Assembly (NCBI GenBank): GCA_030525745.1
Contig: JAUNED010000006.1
Location: 29,340-93,339 of the forward strand
Origin: Lonepinella koalarum
Lineage (GTDB): Bacteria; Pseudomonadota; Gammaproteobacteria; Enterobacterales; Pasteurellaceae
DNA length: 64,000 nt
Direction of reading: 5' to 3'
Positions within the stretch are counted from its first letter, which is position 1. Every line of letters starts with the position of its first letter. Under the pieces are notes generated by a model. It ran no database searches. It saw only the letters and a program-made list of their open reading frames with translations, and had not been told where the DNA came from. A program made the position numbers and the translations under genes. Of the stretch, positions 38,642-49,135 are shown piece after piece.

Positions 38642-38659
38642 ACTGAATATTCCTTTCAA

Positions 38660-38698
38660 AAGTGCGGTCAAAAAACAGTATTTTTTCGACCGCAGTTT
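38660..38698 (-). repeat. Imperfect USS inverted pair between aceE and aceF
   Basis: AAGTGCGGTC (38660-38669) pairs with GACCGCAGTT (38688-38697), one mismatch. It lies inside the operon and is probably a processing or stabilising hairpin. Confidence 0.5.
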
Positions 38699-38702
38699 TC
38701 AT

Positions 38703-41360
38703 TTATGCATATAACGGATTGATACGATCTACATTTAAGCCAAATTTAGCAATCGCATCCGCAACAACTTGGTTGGTTACTGTGCCTTCTTTGGCTAGTT
38801 GCGCAAGTGCAGCAACCACAATGTAACGCTCATCTACTTCAAAATGTTCACGCAAGTTGGCACGACTGTCTGAACGTCCGAAACCGTCTGTACCTAGCAC
38901 ATGATAATGTTTGCTTGGTACAAATGCACGAATTTGTTCGGCATACAGTTTCATATAATCGGTTGAGGCTACTGTCGGTAAATCAGCTAATACTTGGCCG
39001 ACATAAGGCACTCGTGGCGTTTCCATTGGATGTAATAAGTTCCAACGAGCCACATCGGCACCTTCACGGGCAATTTCGTTGAAAGATGGTGCAGAGAATA
39101 CATCTGCTGTCACACCATAATCGTTAGCCAAAATTTGAGCTGCTAAACGAACGTGACGCATAATCGCACCGGAACCTAACAACTGAACTTGACCTTTACC
39201 GTTACCTTTAACGGTTTCAAATTTGTAAAGACCTTTACGAATGCCTTCTTCTGCTCCCTCTGGCATTGCAGGTTGTTCGGTAATTTCGTTTAATGTCGTG
39301 ATGTAATAGAAAATATCCTCCTGTTTCTCACCATACATACGATTAATACCGTCTTGAACAATGACTGCAACCTCAAAAGCAAATGCAGGATCGTAAGTAA
39401 TACAGTTCGGAATGACGCCGGCTTGAATATGACTGTGGCCGTCTTCGTGTTGCAAGCCTTCACCGTTTAAGGTTGTACGGCCTGAAGTACCTCCAATCAT
39501 AAAGCCACGTGCCAATTGGTCACCTGCTAGCCACATCATATCGCCTACACGTTGGAAACCAAACATGGAGTAGTAAATGAAGAATGGGATCATCGGTTGG
39601 TTATTTACCGAATAAGAAGTTGCAGCTGCTACCCAAGAAGCGGTTGCCCCTAACTCATTAATCCCTTCTTGTAATACTTGGCCATCTTTGGCTTCACGGT
39701 AATAAGCCACTAAATCACGGTCAGAAGGTACATAGTTTTGACCGAACGGATTGTAAATACCGATTTGACGGAATAAACCTTCCATACCGAAAGTACGAGC
39801 TTCGTCCGCAATAATCGGCACAATGGTTTGACCGATATTTTTATCTTTTAATAAGGTATTTAACACTCGACTGAATGCCATAGTGGTAGAAATGCCACGA
39901 GGTTGTTCATCTAACAATGCTTGGAAGTCTTCTAACGCAGGTACTTTATATTCTACGTTAAATTTAGGTGAACGCTTAGGTGTATAACCATTTAAGGCTG
40001 CACGACGAGCATGTAAGTAATTGTATTCTTCTGAACCTTCGGCAAACTTAATGTATTCAAGATTTTCCACTTGCTCATCAGTTAATGGCAGTTCAAAGTA
40101 GTCACGGAAGCCTTTTAAGCTCTCTAATGACATTTTTTTAGATTGGTGAGCAGTATTTTTACTTTCCGCTTCCGGGATTTTATAGCCTTTAACCATTTGT
40201 GCTAAAATGACAACCGGTTTATCCGATTTTTTCGCACGCTCAAATGCCGCATACATTTTTTCAGAATCATGACCACCACGGCGTAAATTCCAAATTTCAT
40301 CATCTGTCATATCAGCCACTAATGCAGCAGTTTCAGGATAACGACCAAAGAAATGCTCACGCACGTATGCACCGTCTTTAGATTTAAATGTTAAGTAATC
40401 TCCATCAACAACTTCCATCATTAATTGAGCTAATTTTCCGCTGGTATCTTTAGCGAATAATTTATCCCATTCACTACCCCATAAGACTTTGATGACTTCC
40501 CAACCTGCACCGTTAAATAAGCCTTCAAACTCTTGTACGATCTTACCGTTACCGTTTACCGGACCATCTAAACGCTGCAAGTTACAGCTAATCACAAAAA
40601 TCAAGTTATTTAATTTTTCACGGCCTGCAACAGTTAATGCACCTTTGGACTCAATTTCGTCCATTTCACCATCACCCAAGAAAGCGTAAACAGTTTGATC
40701 GGAAGTATCTTTCAAACCACGGTTTTCAAGGTATTTTAAGAAACGGGCATGATAAATTGCATTGACCGGTCCTAAGCCCATAGAAACTGTAGAAAATTGC
40801 CAAAATTCAGGCATTAATTTCGGGTGAGGATAAGAAGATAACCCATCAACAAAAGCTTCCTGACGGAAATTATCCAACTGCTCTTCTGTCAAACGACCTT
40901 CCACATAAGCACGAGCATAAATACCCGGCGCAGCATGACCTTGAGAGAAAATTAAATCACCACCGTTTTTCTCTGTCGCCGCCTTAAAGAAATGGTTATA
41001 ACCTACTTCATACATCGTTGCAGCAGATTGGAAAGTAGAAATATGTCCGCCTAAATCTAAATCTTTCTTCTGACTACGTAATACCATTGCAATAGCATTC
41101 CAGCGCACTGCAGAACGAATACGACGCTCAATGGCTTTATCACCCGGATAAACTGGCTGTTCAGAAACCGCGATCGTATTAACATAATCTGTCGTCACAC
41201 CTGATTGGATTGCCACACCTTGTGAACGTGCTTGTTGCATTACTTGATCGATAATAAATTGAGCACGCTCCGTTCCTTCTTCGCGAACAAGTGAATCTAC
41301 GGCATCTAGCCAATCCTGGGTCTCAAATGGATCTACATCATTTTCAAAGATTTCTGACAT
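38703..41360 (-). CDS. aceE: Pyruvate dehydrogenase E1 component
   Basis: This thiamine diphosphate-dependent enzyme decarboxylates pyruvate and acetylates E2 lipoyl groups. The 885 residues match the homodimeric E1p (E. coli 887). It has SEIFENDVDPFETQDWLDA at the start, FSQGHAAPGIYARAY and the TPP-binding FLGDGEMDEIESKGA with a following N in ISCNLQRLDG. The C-terminal segment is GTDGFGRSDSRANLREHFEV. I start at 41360 (Shine-Dalgarno AAGGAAA); the frame is open 30 codons further without similarity. First gene of the complex operon. Confidence 0.96.
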   Translation of the reverse strand: MSEIFENDVDPFETQDWLDAVDSLVREEGTERAQFIIDQVMQQARSQGVAIQSGVTTDYVNTIAVSEQPVYPGDKAIERRIRSAVRWNAIAMVLRSQKKDLDLGGHISTFQSAATMYEVGYNHFFKAATEKNGGDLIFSQGHAAPGIYARAYVEGRLTEEQLDNFRQEAFVDGLSSYPHPKLMPEFWQFSTVSMGLGPVNAIYHARFLKYLENRGLKDTSDQTVYAFLGDGEMDEIESKGALTVAGREKLNNLIFVISCNLQRLDGPVNGNGKIVQEFEGLFNGAGWEVIKVLWGSEWDKLFAKDTSGKLAQLMMEVVDGDYLTFKSKDGAYVREHFFGRYPETAALVADMTDDEIWNLRRGGHDSEKMYAAFERAKKSDKPVVILAQMVKGYKIPEAESKNTAHQSKKMSLESLKGFRDYFELPLTDEQVENLEYIKFAEGSEEYNYLHARRAALNGYTPKRSPKFNVEYKVPALEDFQALLDEQPRGISTTMAFSRVLNTLLKDKNIGQTIVPIIADEARTFGMEGLFRQIGIYNPFGQNYVPSDRDLVAYYREAKDGQVLQEGINELGATASWVAAATSYSVNNQPMIPFFIYYSMFGFQRVGDMMWLAGDQLARGFMIGGTSGRTTLNGEGLQHEDGHSHIQAGVIPNCITYDPAFAFEVAVIVQDGINRMYGEKQEDIFYYITTLNEITEQPAMPEGAEEGIRKGLYKFETVKGNGKGQVQLLGSGAIMRHVRLAAQILANDYGVTADVFSAPSFNEIAREGADVARWNLLHPMETPRVPYVGQVLADLPTVASTDYMKLYAEQIRAFVPSKHYHVLGTDGFGRSDSRANLREHFEVDERYIVVAALAQLAKEGTVTNQVVADAIAKFGLNVDRINPLYA

Positions 41361-41723
41361 AGCATTTTCCTTATTTAGTAAGTGAATAAATAGCATCCGG
41401 CTAAAGCCGAACAGTGAATTAATAACTAAATTCTGTATTCCAACAGACAAATCCTAAAATCAACCTGCCTTGTTGAACAAATTCTGCAAATTTTATTAGA
41501 TTTTTTTAATCAAAGATAGTTATTTTTGCCAATTTATTAACATTATTTTTACGTTTCTCCGCTTTTTACTATTGATGAAGAGAAGAAAAACCAGGGTATG
41601 TTGATCATTAAAATAAATTGGCGTTATCACCTAAAATAAAAAACTGCGTAAAATATAACCGCACTTTCGTATCACCCTATAAAGCAAAAGCTCGCAAAAC
41701 TGCGAGCTTTTTCTTATTCAGGA
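41361..41723. other. Intergenic region crr-aceE: regulatory region of the pyruvate dehydrogenase operon
   Basis: The crr terminator hairpin occupies 41686-41711 and one USS is at 41658. The remaining 280 bp is very A/T-rich and must hold the aceE promoter. I cannot point to a convincing -35/-10 pair or a PdhR-type operator. A small hairpin CGGCT-AAAGCCG near 41395-41411 lies about 40 bp before the aceE start and would be in the leader. No gene is supported here. Confidence 0.6.
41686..41711 (-). terminator. Terminator after crr
   Basis: AAAAGCTCGCA (41686-41696), loop AAAC, TGCGAGCTTTT (41701-41711): perfect symmetrical 11-bp stem just below the crr stop codon. Confidence 0.85.
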
Positions 41724-42224
41724 TTATTTTTTTAAAGTCAAAATGACAGATTCTCCGCCCACAACTTGACCTACTTTTTTCTCTAAGTTACTGATTTCAT
41801 CCATATTAGAAATCACTATTGGCGTTAAAACAGATTTGGCTTTTTGCTCCAGTAAAGCAAGATCAATTTCGATAATTGTATCACCACGTTTCACTTCCTG
41901 CCCTTCTTGAGCAATACGGGTAAAACCTTCGCCTTTTAATTCAACAGTATCAATACCAAAATGAACGAATAATTCTACACCTTCTTTAGATTCCATTGAA
42001 AAAGCGTGATTAGTTTCAAAAATCTTACCGATAACACCATCAATCGGCGCAACAATTTTGTTTGCAGAAGGGCGAATTGCTACGCCATCTCCAACAATTT
42101 TCTCAGAAAATACCACGTCCGGCACATCTTCGATATTGACAATTTCACCTGAAAGAGGGGAATACACCACAACTTCCACAGCCTTGTTTTCTTTTGAACC
42201 GAATAGCTTATCAAAAAAGCCCAT
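41724..42224 (-). CDS. crr: PTS glucose-specific EIIA component
   Basis: EIIA-Glc accepts phosphate from HPr and passes it to sugar permeases; its phosphorylation state controls adenylate cyclase and inducer exclusion in enteric bacteria. 166 residues. The phosphorylatable His88 lies in ELFVHFGIDTV and the second active-site His73 in NHAFSM, at the spacing expected (75/90 in E. coli numbering). There is no membrane domain. Third gene of ptsH-ptsI-crr, 61 bp after ptsI, with a terminator right after it. Confidence 0.96.
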   Translation of the reverse strand: MGFFDKLFGSKENKAVEVVVYSPLSGEIVNIEDVPDVVFSEKIVGDGVAIRPSANKIVAPIDGVIGKIFETNHAFSMESKEGVELFVHFGIDTVELKGEGFTRIAQEGQEVKRGDTIIEIDLALLEQKAKSVLTPIVISNMDEISNLEKKVGQVVGGESVILTLKK

Positions 42225-42285
42225 AATTCATCTCCTGAAGTATTGAAATTTGTGCGCATTGTAACGCAAAAATACAATTTTGTAT

Positions 42286-44013
42286 CTAATTTAATGCTTT
42301 TTCAGCTAAAAAATCAGCAATCAATTGTTCAATTTCTGCCGCAGTTGCTACTTGTAATGCACTCTCCGCCAATTGTTTAGCATCACGATAATTAACATTA
42401 CGAATTAATTTTTTAATTAAGGGGACAGACATTGAACTCATACTGAATTCATCTAATCCCATTCCCAACAATAACAAAGTCGCTCGCTCATCACCGGCTA
42501 ATTCGCCACACATTCCCGTCCATTTACCTTCTGCATGGGAAGCATCAATTACCTGTTTGATCAAATTCAATACTGCCGGTGACATCGGATTATACAAGTG
42601 TGAAATCATTTCATTACCACGATCTACTGCCAAAGTATATTGCGTTAGGTCGTTTGTACCAATACTAAAGAAATCAACTTCTTTTGCTAAGAATTTAGCA
42701 TTTACTGCCGCTGCCGGTGTTTCCACCATCACACCGATTTGAATATGTTCATCAAAAGCTTTACCTTCGTTACGCAATTCTTGTTTTAAGGTTTCAATTA
42801 CGGATTTCAATTCACGAATTTCTTCTACCGAAATAATCATCGGAAACATTACCGCTAATTTACCAAAAGCAGAGGCACGCAACACAGCTCTCAATTGAGC
42901 ATTTAAAATTTCACGACGATCTAAGGCAATACGAATTGCACGCCAGCCTAAAAAAGGATTCATTTCTTTCGGCAAATTTAAATAAGGTAAATCTTTATCA
43001 CCGCCGATATCCATAGTCCGTAATACAACAATACGGCCATTCATTGCTTCAACAACTTCTTTATAAGCGACAAATTGCTCTTCTTCTGTCGGTAAATGGT
43101 CACGATCCATAAATAAAAATTCAGTACGATACAAACCAACACCTTCGGCACCATTACGATCTGCGCCATCACAATCTCGGATTGTACCAATATTAGCAAC
43201 AACTTCTACTTGATGGCCATCTAATGTCATCGCCGGTAAATCCTTTAATTTAGCCAATTCCGCCTTTTTCTCGGCTAATTCTTTCGCCAAAATCTGTAAA
43301 CGATTAATTTCATCTTCCGTCGGATTTATGTAGATTGCATTATTTACCGCATCTAAAATCAGATAATCACCCGTATTAACACGTTGAGTAATATCATTGG
43401 TTCCTACAATAGCTGGCAATTCTAAAGAACGTGCCATAATAGAAGTATGAGATGTACGACCACCAATATCAGTAATAAATCCAAGTACTTTATCTAAATT
43501 TAATTGAGCCGTCTCAGAAGGGGTTAAATCGTAGGCAACCAAAATGGATTCTTCATTGATTTGGCTTAAATCAACAATGTGCATTCCCAAAATATTTTTA
43601 ATAAGGCGATTACCTATATCACGAATATCACCTGCTCTCTCTTTCAAATATTCATCATCAATTTCGGATAACATCGCTACTTGCTGATCGATAATCTTGC
43701 TTGCAGCTACTGCCGCATTAACATGATTTGCACGCAAATAATCTAGAATTTCTTCTTCTAACTCCTCGTCTTCCAAAATCATTAAATGACCTTCAAAGAT
43801 GGCAGCTTTTTCTTCACCCAATGTGTTTTCCGCTCGCTCTTTAATTGCAGTTAGTTGCGCCGCCGCAGCGGTACGACCAGCATAAAAACGGGCAATTTCA
43901 TTGTCAATTGCCGAATCTGCAATTTTTGTGTGATCTAACAGGATTTTTTCTTCTTTTAAAACAAGAGCTTTACCAAAAACAATACCTGGTGAGGCAAGAA
44001 TTCCAGAAATCAT
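42286..44013 (-). CDS. ptsI: PTS enzyme I
   Basis: Enzyme I autophosphorylates from phosphoenolpyruvate and phosphorylates HPr. At 575 residues it has the same length as E. coli EI. The active His189 is in [18 protein letters not shown]-site motifs are [24 protein letters not shown] and the C-terminal [16 protein letters not shown] and [13 protein letters not shown] GMCGELAGD. It lies between ptsH and crr; the 135-bp ptsH-ptsI gap carries a USS (44107). Confidence 0.97.
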   Translation of the reverse strand: MISGILASPGIVFGKALVLKEEKILLDHTKIADSAIDNEIARFYAGRTAAAAQLTAIKERAENTLGEEKAAIFEGHLMILEDEELEEEILDYLRANHVNAAVAASKIIDQQVAMLSEIDDEYLKERAGDIRDIGNRLIKNILGMHIVDLSQINEESILVAYDLTPSETAQLNLDKVLGFITDIGGRTSHTSIMARSLELPAIVGTNDITQRVNTGDYLILDAVNNAIYINPTEDEINRLQILAKELAEKKAELAKLKDLPAMTLDGHQVEVVANIGTIRDCDGADRNGAEGVGLYRTEFLFMDRDHLPTEEEQFVAYKEVVEAMNGRIVVLRTMDIGGDKDLPYLNLPKEMNPFLGWRAIRIALDRREILNAQLRAVLRASAFGKLAVMFPMIISVEEIRELKSVIETLKQELRNEGKAFDEHIQIGVMVETPAAAVNAKFLAKEVDFFSIGTNDLTQYTLAVDRGNEMISHLYNPMSPAVLNLIKQVIDASHAEGKWTGMCGELAGDERATLLLLGMGLDEFSMSSMSVPLIKKLIRNVNYRDAKQLAESALQVATAAEIEQLIADFLAEKALN

Positions 44014-44148
44014 ATTTAACCTTCCGATAAATAATAATGAAATGATAGAGGAAATGATAAACGTAAAACAGCCATAAAAGCCCTATTCATATCAGATCTC
44101 ACTTAAAAGTGCGGTCAAAAAATCAGGCGTTTTATGGCTTGTGAAAAC

Positions 44149-44406
44149 TTATTCTAAGGTTGGAATCAACGCGACCAAATGCTCTACGGCTTGTTGTTCA
44201 TCTTCACCATCAGCAGAAATGGTTATCACCGTACCTTGTGTTAAACCAAGTGTTTGTAGTTTAAACAAACTTTTAGCACTGGCTGATTTGCCGGCAGAAG
44301 TGACAGTTACCTCAGAAACAAAGGCTTTTGCTTCTTTCACAAATTGGGCTGCGGGGCGAGTATGCAAACCATTTGGAGCGGTAATTTCAACATCTTTTGA
44401 ATACAT
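44149..44406 (-). CDS. ptsH: Phosphocarrier protein HPr
   Basis: HPr shuttles phosphate from enzyme I to the EIIA proteins. 85 residues, the standard length. His15 ([10 protein letters not shown]) is the phosphorylation site. Ser46 ([11 protein letters not shown]) is at the position used for regulation in Gram-positives, but no HPr kinase is in view. First gene of the pts operon, behind a CRP-type promoter region. Confidence 0.97.
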   Translation of the reverse strand: MYSKDVEITAPNGLHTRPAAQFVKEAKAFVSEVTVTSAGKSASAKSLFKLQTLGLTQGTVITISADGEDEQQAVEHLVALIPTLE

Positions 44407-44442
44407 AGTAAAATCCTCTAAGGGTAAGTAAATTTCGTGGCT

Positions 44443-44504
44443 AGTATCCGATTATTTTAGTTATTAAGCAAGAAAAAACCGTTCAAAATGTGAGATAGAT
44501 CACA
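44443..44504 (-). promoter_or_regulatory. Candidate CRP-activated (class I) promoter of ptsHI-crr
   Basis: On the minus strand, TGTGATCTATCTCACA (44489-44504) has both CRP half-sites perfect. Further on, -35 TTGCTT (44466-44471), a 17-bp spacer and -10 GATACT (44443-44448) give a start near 44436. The CRP centre is then about 60.5 bp upstream, the class I position. E. coli ptsH is also CRP-controlled. Confidence 0.75.
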
Positions 44505-44544
44505 AAAAAACGTTCAGATTGATTATTATATAACCACTTTTTTC

Positions 44545-45747
44545 TTAGCTGAAACCTTTCAGACGCTCAAAACCTGTACGTAAATCGTTGATTAAATCCT
44601 CGACGGACTCAAGCCCAATATGTACTCGGATTAATGTCCCCGTTAATTTTCGTGATATATTGGGGCGAATTCGAGCAATTTCATCGGGCTGATTATAAAG
44701 AATTAATGACTCAAATCCGCCCCAAGAATAGGCCATTGTGAAAAGCTGAAAATGATCCATAAAAGCCTGTAATTGCTCCATATTGAGCTTTTCCTTTAAT
44801 TCAAAGGAAAATAAACCGCTTGAACCGCAAAAATCACGTACAAAAAATTCGTGTCCAAGACAACTTGGTAAAGCTGGATGATAAACTGCTTTTACTTCAG
44901 GTCGCTGTGCCAGCCATTGTGCAATTTTGATGCTACTCTCTTCGTGTTGTTTTAATCGAATCGACAAACTTCGAATACCTCGTGCCGTGGTGTAAGCACT
45001 ATCTGCATCCACCATCTGCCCCATTAAATAAGCATGTTCTCGCAGCTGATCCCAACAACGGGCATTGGCTACTGCAGTGCCAATCATTACATCAGAATGC
45101 CCCACCAAATACTTCGTTCCTGCCTGAATAGAAATATCAATATCCTGCTCCAATGCCTTAAACAAAATACCGGCCGCCCATGTATTATCAATCATAATAA
45201 TTATTTCAGGATTAACCGCACGGGCAGCTTTAACTATTGCCGGTATGTCAGGCACTTCCATTGTCAATGAACTCGGGCTTTCCAAAAATAATACTTTGGT
45301 CTTTGGCTGAATCAAATCCGCAATTTTTTCACCACACACGGGATCATAATAGGTCGTTTGTACCCCCATTTTGGCTAAAATTTGATTACAAAAATCTTGT
45401 GTCGGCTCGTAAGCTGCGCCACTCATCAATATATGATCGCCCGACTGCACAAATGCCAAAATACTATGAGTGACCGCTGCTGCTCCACAAGGGAATAAAT
45501 AACAACCTGCCCCTCCCTCCATTTCACACATTAATTCCTGCAATGAAAAATGGGTTAAAGTACCTCGTCTTCCATAAAATAATGCACCTTTGGCTCGATT
45601 TTTAGTAGCTTCTTGTTTTTCTGCCACTGTATTAAATACCAAAGAAGAAGCACGTTGTACTACAGAGTTTACACTCCCTTGTGTCACGCGTTTACTCCGC
45701 CCGGCATGTACTAACGTCGTATTTAAGTGATATTTTTCTTGCATCAT
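44545..45747 (-). CDS. metC: Cystathionine beta-lyase
   Basis: This PLP enzyme cleaves cystathionine to homocysteine, pyruvate and ammonia in methionine synthesis. About 400 residues from ATG 45747 (ATG 45744 follows directly; Shine-Dalgarno AGGAGA). It has [40 protein letters not shown], the PLP-lysine segment [17 protein letters not shown] and [11 protein letters not shown], matching MetC rather than MetB. The frame open to 45822 has no further similarity. It is preceded by a partial USS dyad downstream of bioB. Confidence 0.92.
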   Translation of the reverse strand: MMQEKYHLNTTLVHAGRSKRVTQGSVNSVVQRASSLVFNTVAEKQEATKNRAKGALFYGRRGTLTHFSLQELMCEMEGGAGCYLFPCGAAAVTHSILAFVQSGDHILMSGAAYEPTQDFCNQILAKMGVQTTYYDPVCGEKIADLIQPKTKVLFLESPSSLTMEVPDIPAIVKAARAVNPEIIIMIDNTWAAGILFKALEQDIDISIQAGTKYLVGHSDVMIGTAVANARCWDQLREHAYLMGQMVDADSAYTTARGIRSLSIRLKQHEESSIKIAQWLAQRPEVKAVYHPALPSCLGHEFFVRDFCGSSGLFSFELKEKLNMEQLQAFMDHFQLFTMAYSWGGFESLILYNQPDEIARIRPNISRKLTGTLIRVHIGLESVEDLINDLRTGFERLKGFS

Positions 45748-45886
45748 TTCTCTCCTGTTTATCCATTTCATCAGCACAATAATCAATTCGTTAAGTAAAA
45801 TCAAATAAAAAAGTGCGGTCAATTTTTGCCTGTTTTAACACGTTGCAAAAACTCACCACACTTTTAGCCTAAATTAATACCAATGC

Positions 45887-46906
45887 CTAAATATCATTCT
45901 CCGGCATATAACGATTTTCATCATTTTCAGGCACAAGATCCAATTTTGCCATTAATAGCTGATCGCCATCTTCTTCAGGATTACCTGTAATCAGCAATTT
46001 ATCACCATAAAAAATAGAATTTGCGCCAGCCATAAAACACATTGCTTGCATTTCTTCAGTCATTCCCTGACGGCCGGCAGAAAGACGAACGTAACTACGA
46101 GGCATTGTAATTCGGGCAACAGCAATGGTACGCACAAATTCCGTCCAATCTAAATCCGCTGCATCTGCAAGAGGGGTTCCTTCCACTTTCACCAATTGAT
46201 TAATCGGCACTGATTCCGGTTGCGGATCTAAATTCGCCAAGCTGGCAATTAAGCCCGCCCGCTCTTTACGGTTCTCATTCATACCAATAATCCCACCACA
46301 ACAAACTTTCAGCCCTGCTTTACGTACCTTACCTAAGGTATTCATTCGATCATCAAATACGCGCGTACCAATAATATGTTGATAATGCTCAGGTGCCGTA
46401 TCAAGATTATGATTATAATAATCTAAACCTGCTTCTTTGAGATCTTCTGCCATTCCGTCTTGTAAAAGACCAAAGGTGCCACAAGTTTCTAAACCCAGGC
46501 CTTTGACTGCTTTAATAATTGCTGCTACTTTTTCAATATCTTTCGGTTTTGGACCTCGCCACGCCGCCCCCATGCAAAAACGGCTTGCACCACGGGCTTT
46601 CGCAATTTTGGCTTTGGCGACGATTTCATCTACTTCCAATAAATCCTGTTTTTGCACACCTGTTTGATAACGAGCGGATTGCGGACAATAATGACAATCC
46701 TCCGGGCAGCCCCCCGTTTTAATCGACATTAATGTCGAAAGTTGAATAGCTCGAGGATTAAAATTTTCCCGATGTATCTGTGCAGCACGATAAATCAAAT
46801 CTAAAAACGGGGTTTCAAATAACGCTTCTACCTTACATACAGACCAATATTCTGCCGTTGGGTGAGGTGTTAAAGAATAAATTTGTAGTGGGGTTGCAGC
46901 AACCAT
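45887..46906 (-). CDS. bioB: Biotin synthase
   Basis: This radical SAM enzyme inserts sulfur into dethiobiotin. 339 residues. The CxxxCxxC motif for the 4Fe-4S cluster is [13 protein letters not shown] (about residues 68-75); other conserved parts are [19 protein letters not shown], and the 2Fe-2S arginine region. Shine-Dalgarno AAGGAG precedes ATG 46906. It stands alone here, without bioA or bioFCD. A perfect 12-bp palindrome TGATATATATCA at 47035-47046, which overlaps the rarD stop, is a weak CRP/FNR-like candidate about 130 bp before the start. Confidence 0.95.
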   Translation of the reverse strand: MVAATPLQIYSLTPHPTAEYWSVCKVEALFETPFLDLIYRAAQIHRENFNPRAIQLSTLMSIKTGGCPEDCHYCPQSARYQTGVQKQDLLEVDEIVAKAKIAKARGASRFCMGAAWRGPKPKDIEKVAAIIKAVKGLGLETCGTFGLLQDGMAEDLKEAGLDYYNHNLDTAPEHYQHIIGTRVFDDRMNTLGKVRKAGLKVCCGGIIGMNENRKERAGLIASLANLDPQPESVPINQLVKVEGTPLADAADLDWTEFVRTIAVARITMPRSYVRLSAGRQGMTEEMQAMCFMAGANSIFYGDKLLITGNPEEDGDQLLMAKLDLVPENDENRYMPENDI

Positions 46907-47043
46907 GCTTGCTCCTTACATTTAAGATAAATCCGCTCTATTATCCGCTACCTTTGTCACTCAAGATAGCCTACCACTTTTAGGTTAAAATATTTGTTAG
47001 ATGAAATCATCGCATATTTTCTAAGATTTTTTTATGATATATA

Positions 47044-47916
47044 TCACTTTTTTAATTTGATTGTCATCATGCCCTCAAAAACCAATAAGGAAACGGATAT
47101 AAACAAACATACCATCAATAAATATGAATTTGATTCAAGAATTTCACCAATCAAAAAAGACACAACCAACATCGCCATTGGTTCTAAATAGCCCATCAAA
47201 CCAAGCAAATTGATCGGTAATATTTGGCTGGATAAAATATAAGCACTTAATGCAATACCACCAATAATTCCCAATAAAAGCACTCCCCAATAGATCATCG
47301 GATTTATCGCCTCTACTTCCGCCATATCGACTTGAGCAGCAAAATAAAGTGAAATTGGTAGCAATAATAACATCTCTATTGCAAAGCTGGATAAATGGAG
47401 AATCTTAAAATAACGGCGAACCGAAAAATAAATGGGATAACCTAAACACACCAATAGCGTCTCCCAGGAAAATACACCGGTCAAAATAATTTTACTGAAC
47501 ACGCCCATCGCTGCAAAAAATACGGCGAATGCTTTTATTCGAGATAAGCGTTCTTTAAAAAAACATCGTCCAATCATTACCATAACTAAAGGGAGCAACA
47601 AATAACCGATAGAGACTTCAATGGCTTTACCGTTCACCGGAGCCCATAAAAACAACCACATTTGTACCCCCATATTGGCAGAGGTAAACAATAAAATAAA
47701 CCATAAGTGCGGTTGTTTTTTTAACTGAATTAAAAAATCTCTTAACATTCCTTGCTGACCAAGCAAAAATACCGCTAAAAACACAAAGGGCAGAGTGACA
47801 AGGGTACGCCAGCCAAACAATGCGGCTCCGGAAATAGGTTGCAAGAGTACAGATAAATAGTATACACAGCCAAATAAAATGGATGCCAATACGGAGTAAA
47901 AAATGCCTTTAGCCAT
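47044..47916 (-). CDS. rarD: RarD/EamA-family transporter
   Basis: This 290-residue drug/metabolite-superfamily protein has ten hydrophobic segments. RarD-type marks are KGIFYSVLASILFGCVYYLS at the start, FGWRTLVTLPFVFL, and FLWAPVNGKAIEVSIGYLLLP, which matches the RarD (chloramphenicol-sensitive) subfamily. The substrate is unknown. Its start codon shares a base with the stop of the upstream exported-protein gene (TAATG), so the two are co-translated. Confidence 0.85.
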   Translation of the reverse strand: MAKGIFYSVLASILFGCVYYLSVLLQPISGAALFGWRTLVTLPFVFLAVFLLGQQGMLRDFLIQLKKQPHLWFILLFTSANMGVQMWLFLWAPVNGKAIEVSIGYLLLPLVMVMIGRCFFKERLSRIKAFAVFFAAMGVFSKIILTGVFSWETLLVCLGYPIYFSVRRYFKILHLSSFAIEMLLLLPISLYFAAQVDMAEVEAINPMIYWGVLLLGIIGGIALSAYILSSQILPINLLGLMGYLEPMAMLVVSFLIGEILESNSYLLMVCLFISVSLLVFEGMMTIKLKK

Positions 47917-49073
47917 TAATTTTCACTCTTAACCTGCCAAATTTCGCCATTTGCCAATAACAAGTAGGCAATATTATCGGAAGCCAGTGTTTTTACAATA
48001 TTTGCCGGTAGTTGCGTAGAAAGTGCGGTTAATTTTCCTTGTGAATTCAACACAGCCACTTGACGATAGCCTATTTGCGGGATAACCGCAAAACCTGCGC
48101 TAACCGCCGTCAAATCCGTTTCACGGCGACCGATTTGATGATTGCTTAATCCGTTTGCTAAGTGATTTTCGATCAATTCTGACCCTTTAATTTCATATTC
48201 CACCAATCGGCCCGCTAAATGTGGCATTTGCACCGCATAAAGTTTACCGTTAAACACAAAAGGCGATTGCCAACGGTTTGACTGCAAAGGCTGGCTTTGA
48301 GCTTCCACTACTAATTTTCCGGCTTTTTCCGTCACCAACACGGCTTTAGCCCCCTCACCATCACCGGACATTACAGCAATGATTTTATTGCCTTTAAGCG
48401 TCGGCAATATCGCCAAACGATTCGCCTCAAAAGCTAAATCCGGCTGTGAAAGCGTCGTAGCTAAAGGCTGTAAATTATGGCGCTCCAAAAACTGTAATTC
48501 TGCTGCTTCAATCTCATCACCTAACACCCCATGTTGATAAGTATGAGTATCAGGCTTCGCTAACACTGCAATATGCCCCTGTGAATTTTCACCGTGAAAA
48601 TGAATTTGCAACGGCTGAGTATCCGGCAAGACTTCAGTTTCAGAAACTGCCGCTAATTTAACCGCACTTCCATTCAATTCGAGGCGAACCAATCGATTTT
48701 TCCCGTTCTCACGCTGTACCGCAATGACCGCAAAAGGCAAAATGACCATGCCTGAATAAGGTGAGATAACAACATTGGAGCGATATTCTTTCCCGTTTTC
48801 CCATAACAAAAAATGCCCGTTTTTATCCATTGCGGCAATTTTGCCATAACGGGATTGTGGCGCAATTTGTGGAGAAATTTCTTTAAGTAATGGCAATTTA
48901 TCCCCCATTTTCCACAACTCGCCTTTTTTATTGAGCATCAACAGCTGTTGTTTATCATCAAGTGTAATTTGCTCTACCTCGCCAATATTCCCCAACGGCA
49001 GTGGCTTTAATTGGATCTCGGCAAAAACGGAAGAGGAAAATAATAATACCAAACTATAAAAAAATGCTTTCAT
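47916..49073 (-). CDS. Exported protein of unknown function, possible beta-propeller
   Basis: I do not recognise this 385-residue protein. It has a clear Sec signal peptide (MKAFFYSLVLLFSSSVFAE, cleavage near residue 19) and no later membrane segment, so it is probably periplasmic. The body is built of short beta-strand-like units with recurring hydrophobic-x-hydrophobic-x and DxxGxLW-type turns (KKGELWKM, NGKLYAVQ, SQGKLTALS, ANGEIWQV), which suggests a propeller fold. I chose MKAFFY at 49073; the frame is open five codons further (MLRIV). It is coupled to rarD and follows ytfJ. Confidence 0.6.
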   Translation of the reverse strand: MKAFFYSLVLLFSSSVFAEIQLKPLPLGNIGEVEQITLDDKQQLLMLNKKGELWKMGDKLPLLKEISPQIAPQSRYGKIAAMDKNGHFLLWENGKEYRSNVVISPYSGMVILPFAVIAVQRENGKNRLVRLELNGSAVKLAAVSETEVLPDTQPLQIHFHGENSQGHIAVLAKPDTHTYQHGVLGDEIEAAELQFLERHNLQPLATTLSQPDLAFEANRLAILPTLKGNKIIAVMSGDGEGAKAVLVTEKAGKLVVEAQSQPLQSNRWQSPFVFNGKLYAVQMPHLAGRLVEYEIKGSELIENHLANGLSNHQIGRRETDLTAVSAGFAVIPQIGYRQVAVLNSQGKLTALSTQLPANIVKTLASDNIAYLLLANGEIWQVKSEN

Positions 49074-49135
49074 AACTATTCTCAACATAAAATGTGCAGT
49101 GATATTTCAATATTTTTCTACTTCAACAATATTCG

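Noticed and set aside
46907..47043. BirA operator before bioB
   Set aside because: No TTGTAAACC / GGTTTACAA pair is present in the gap.
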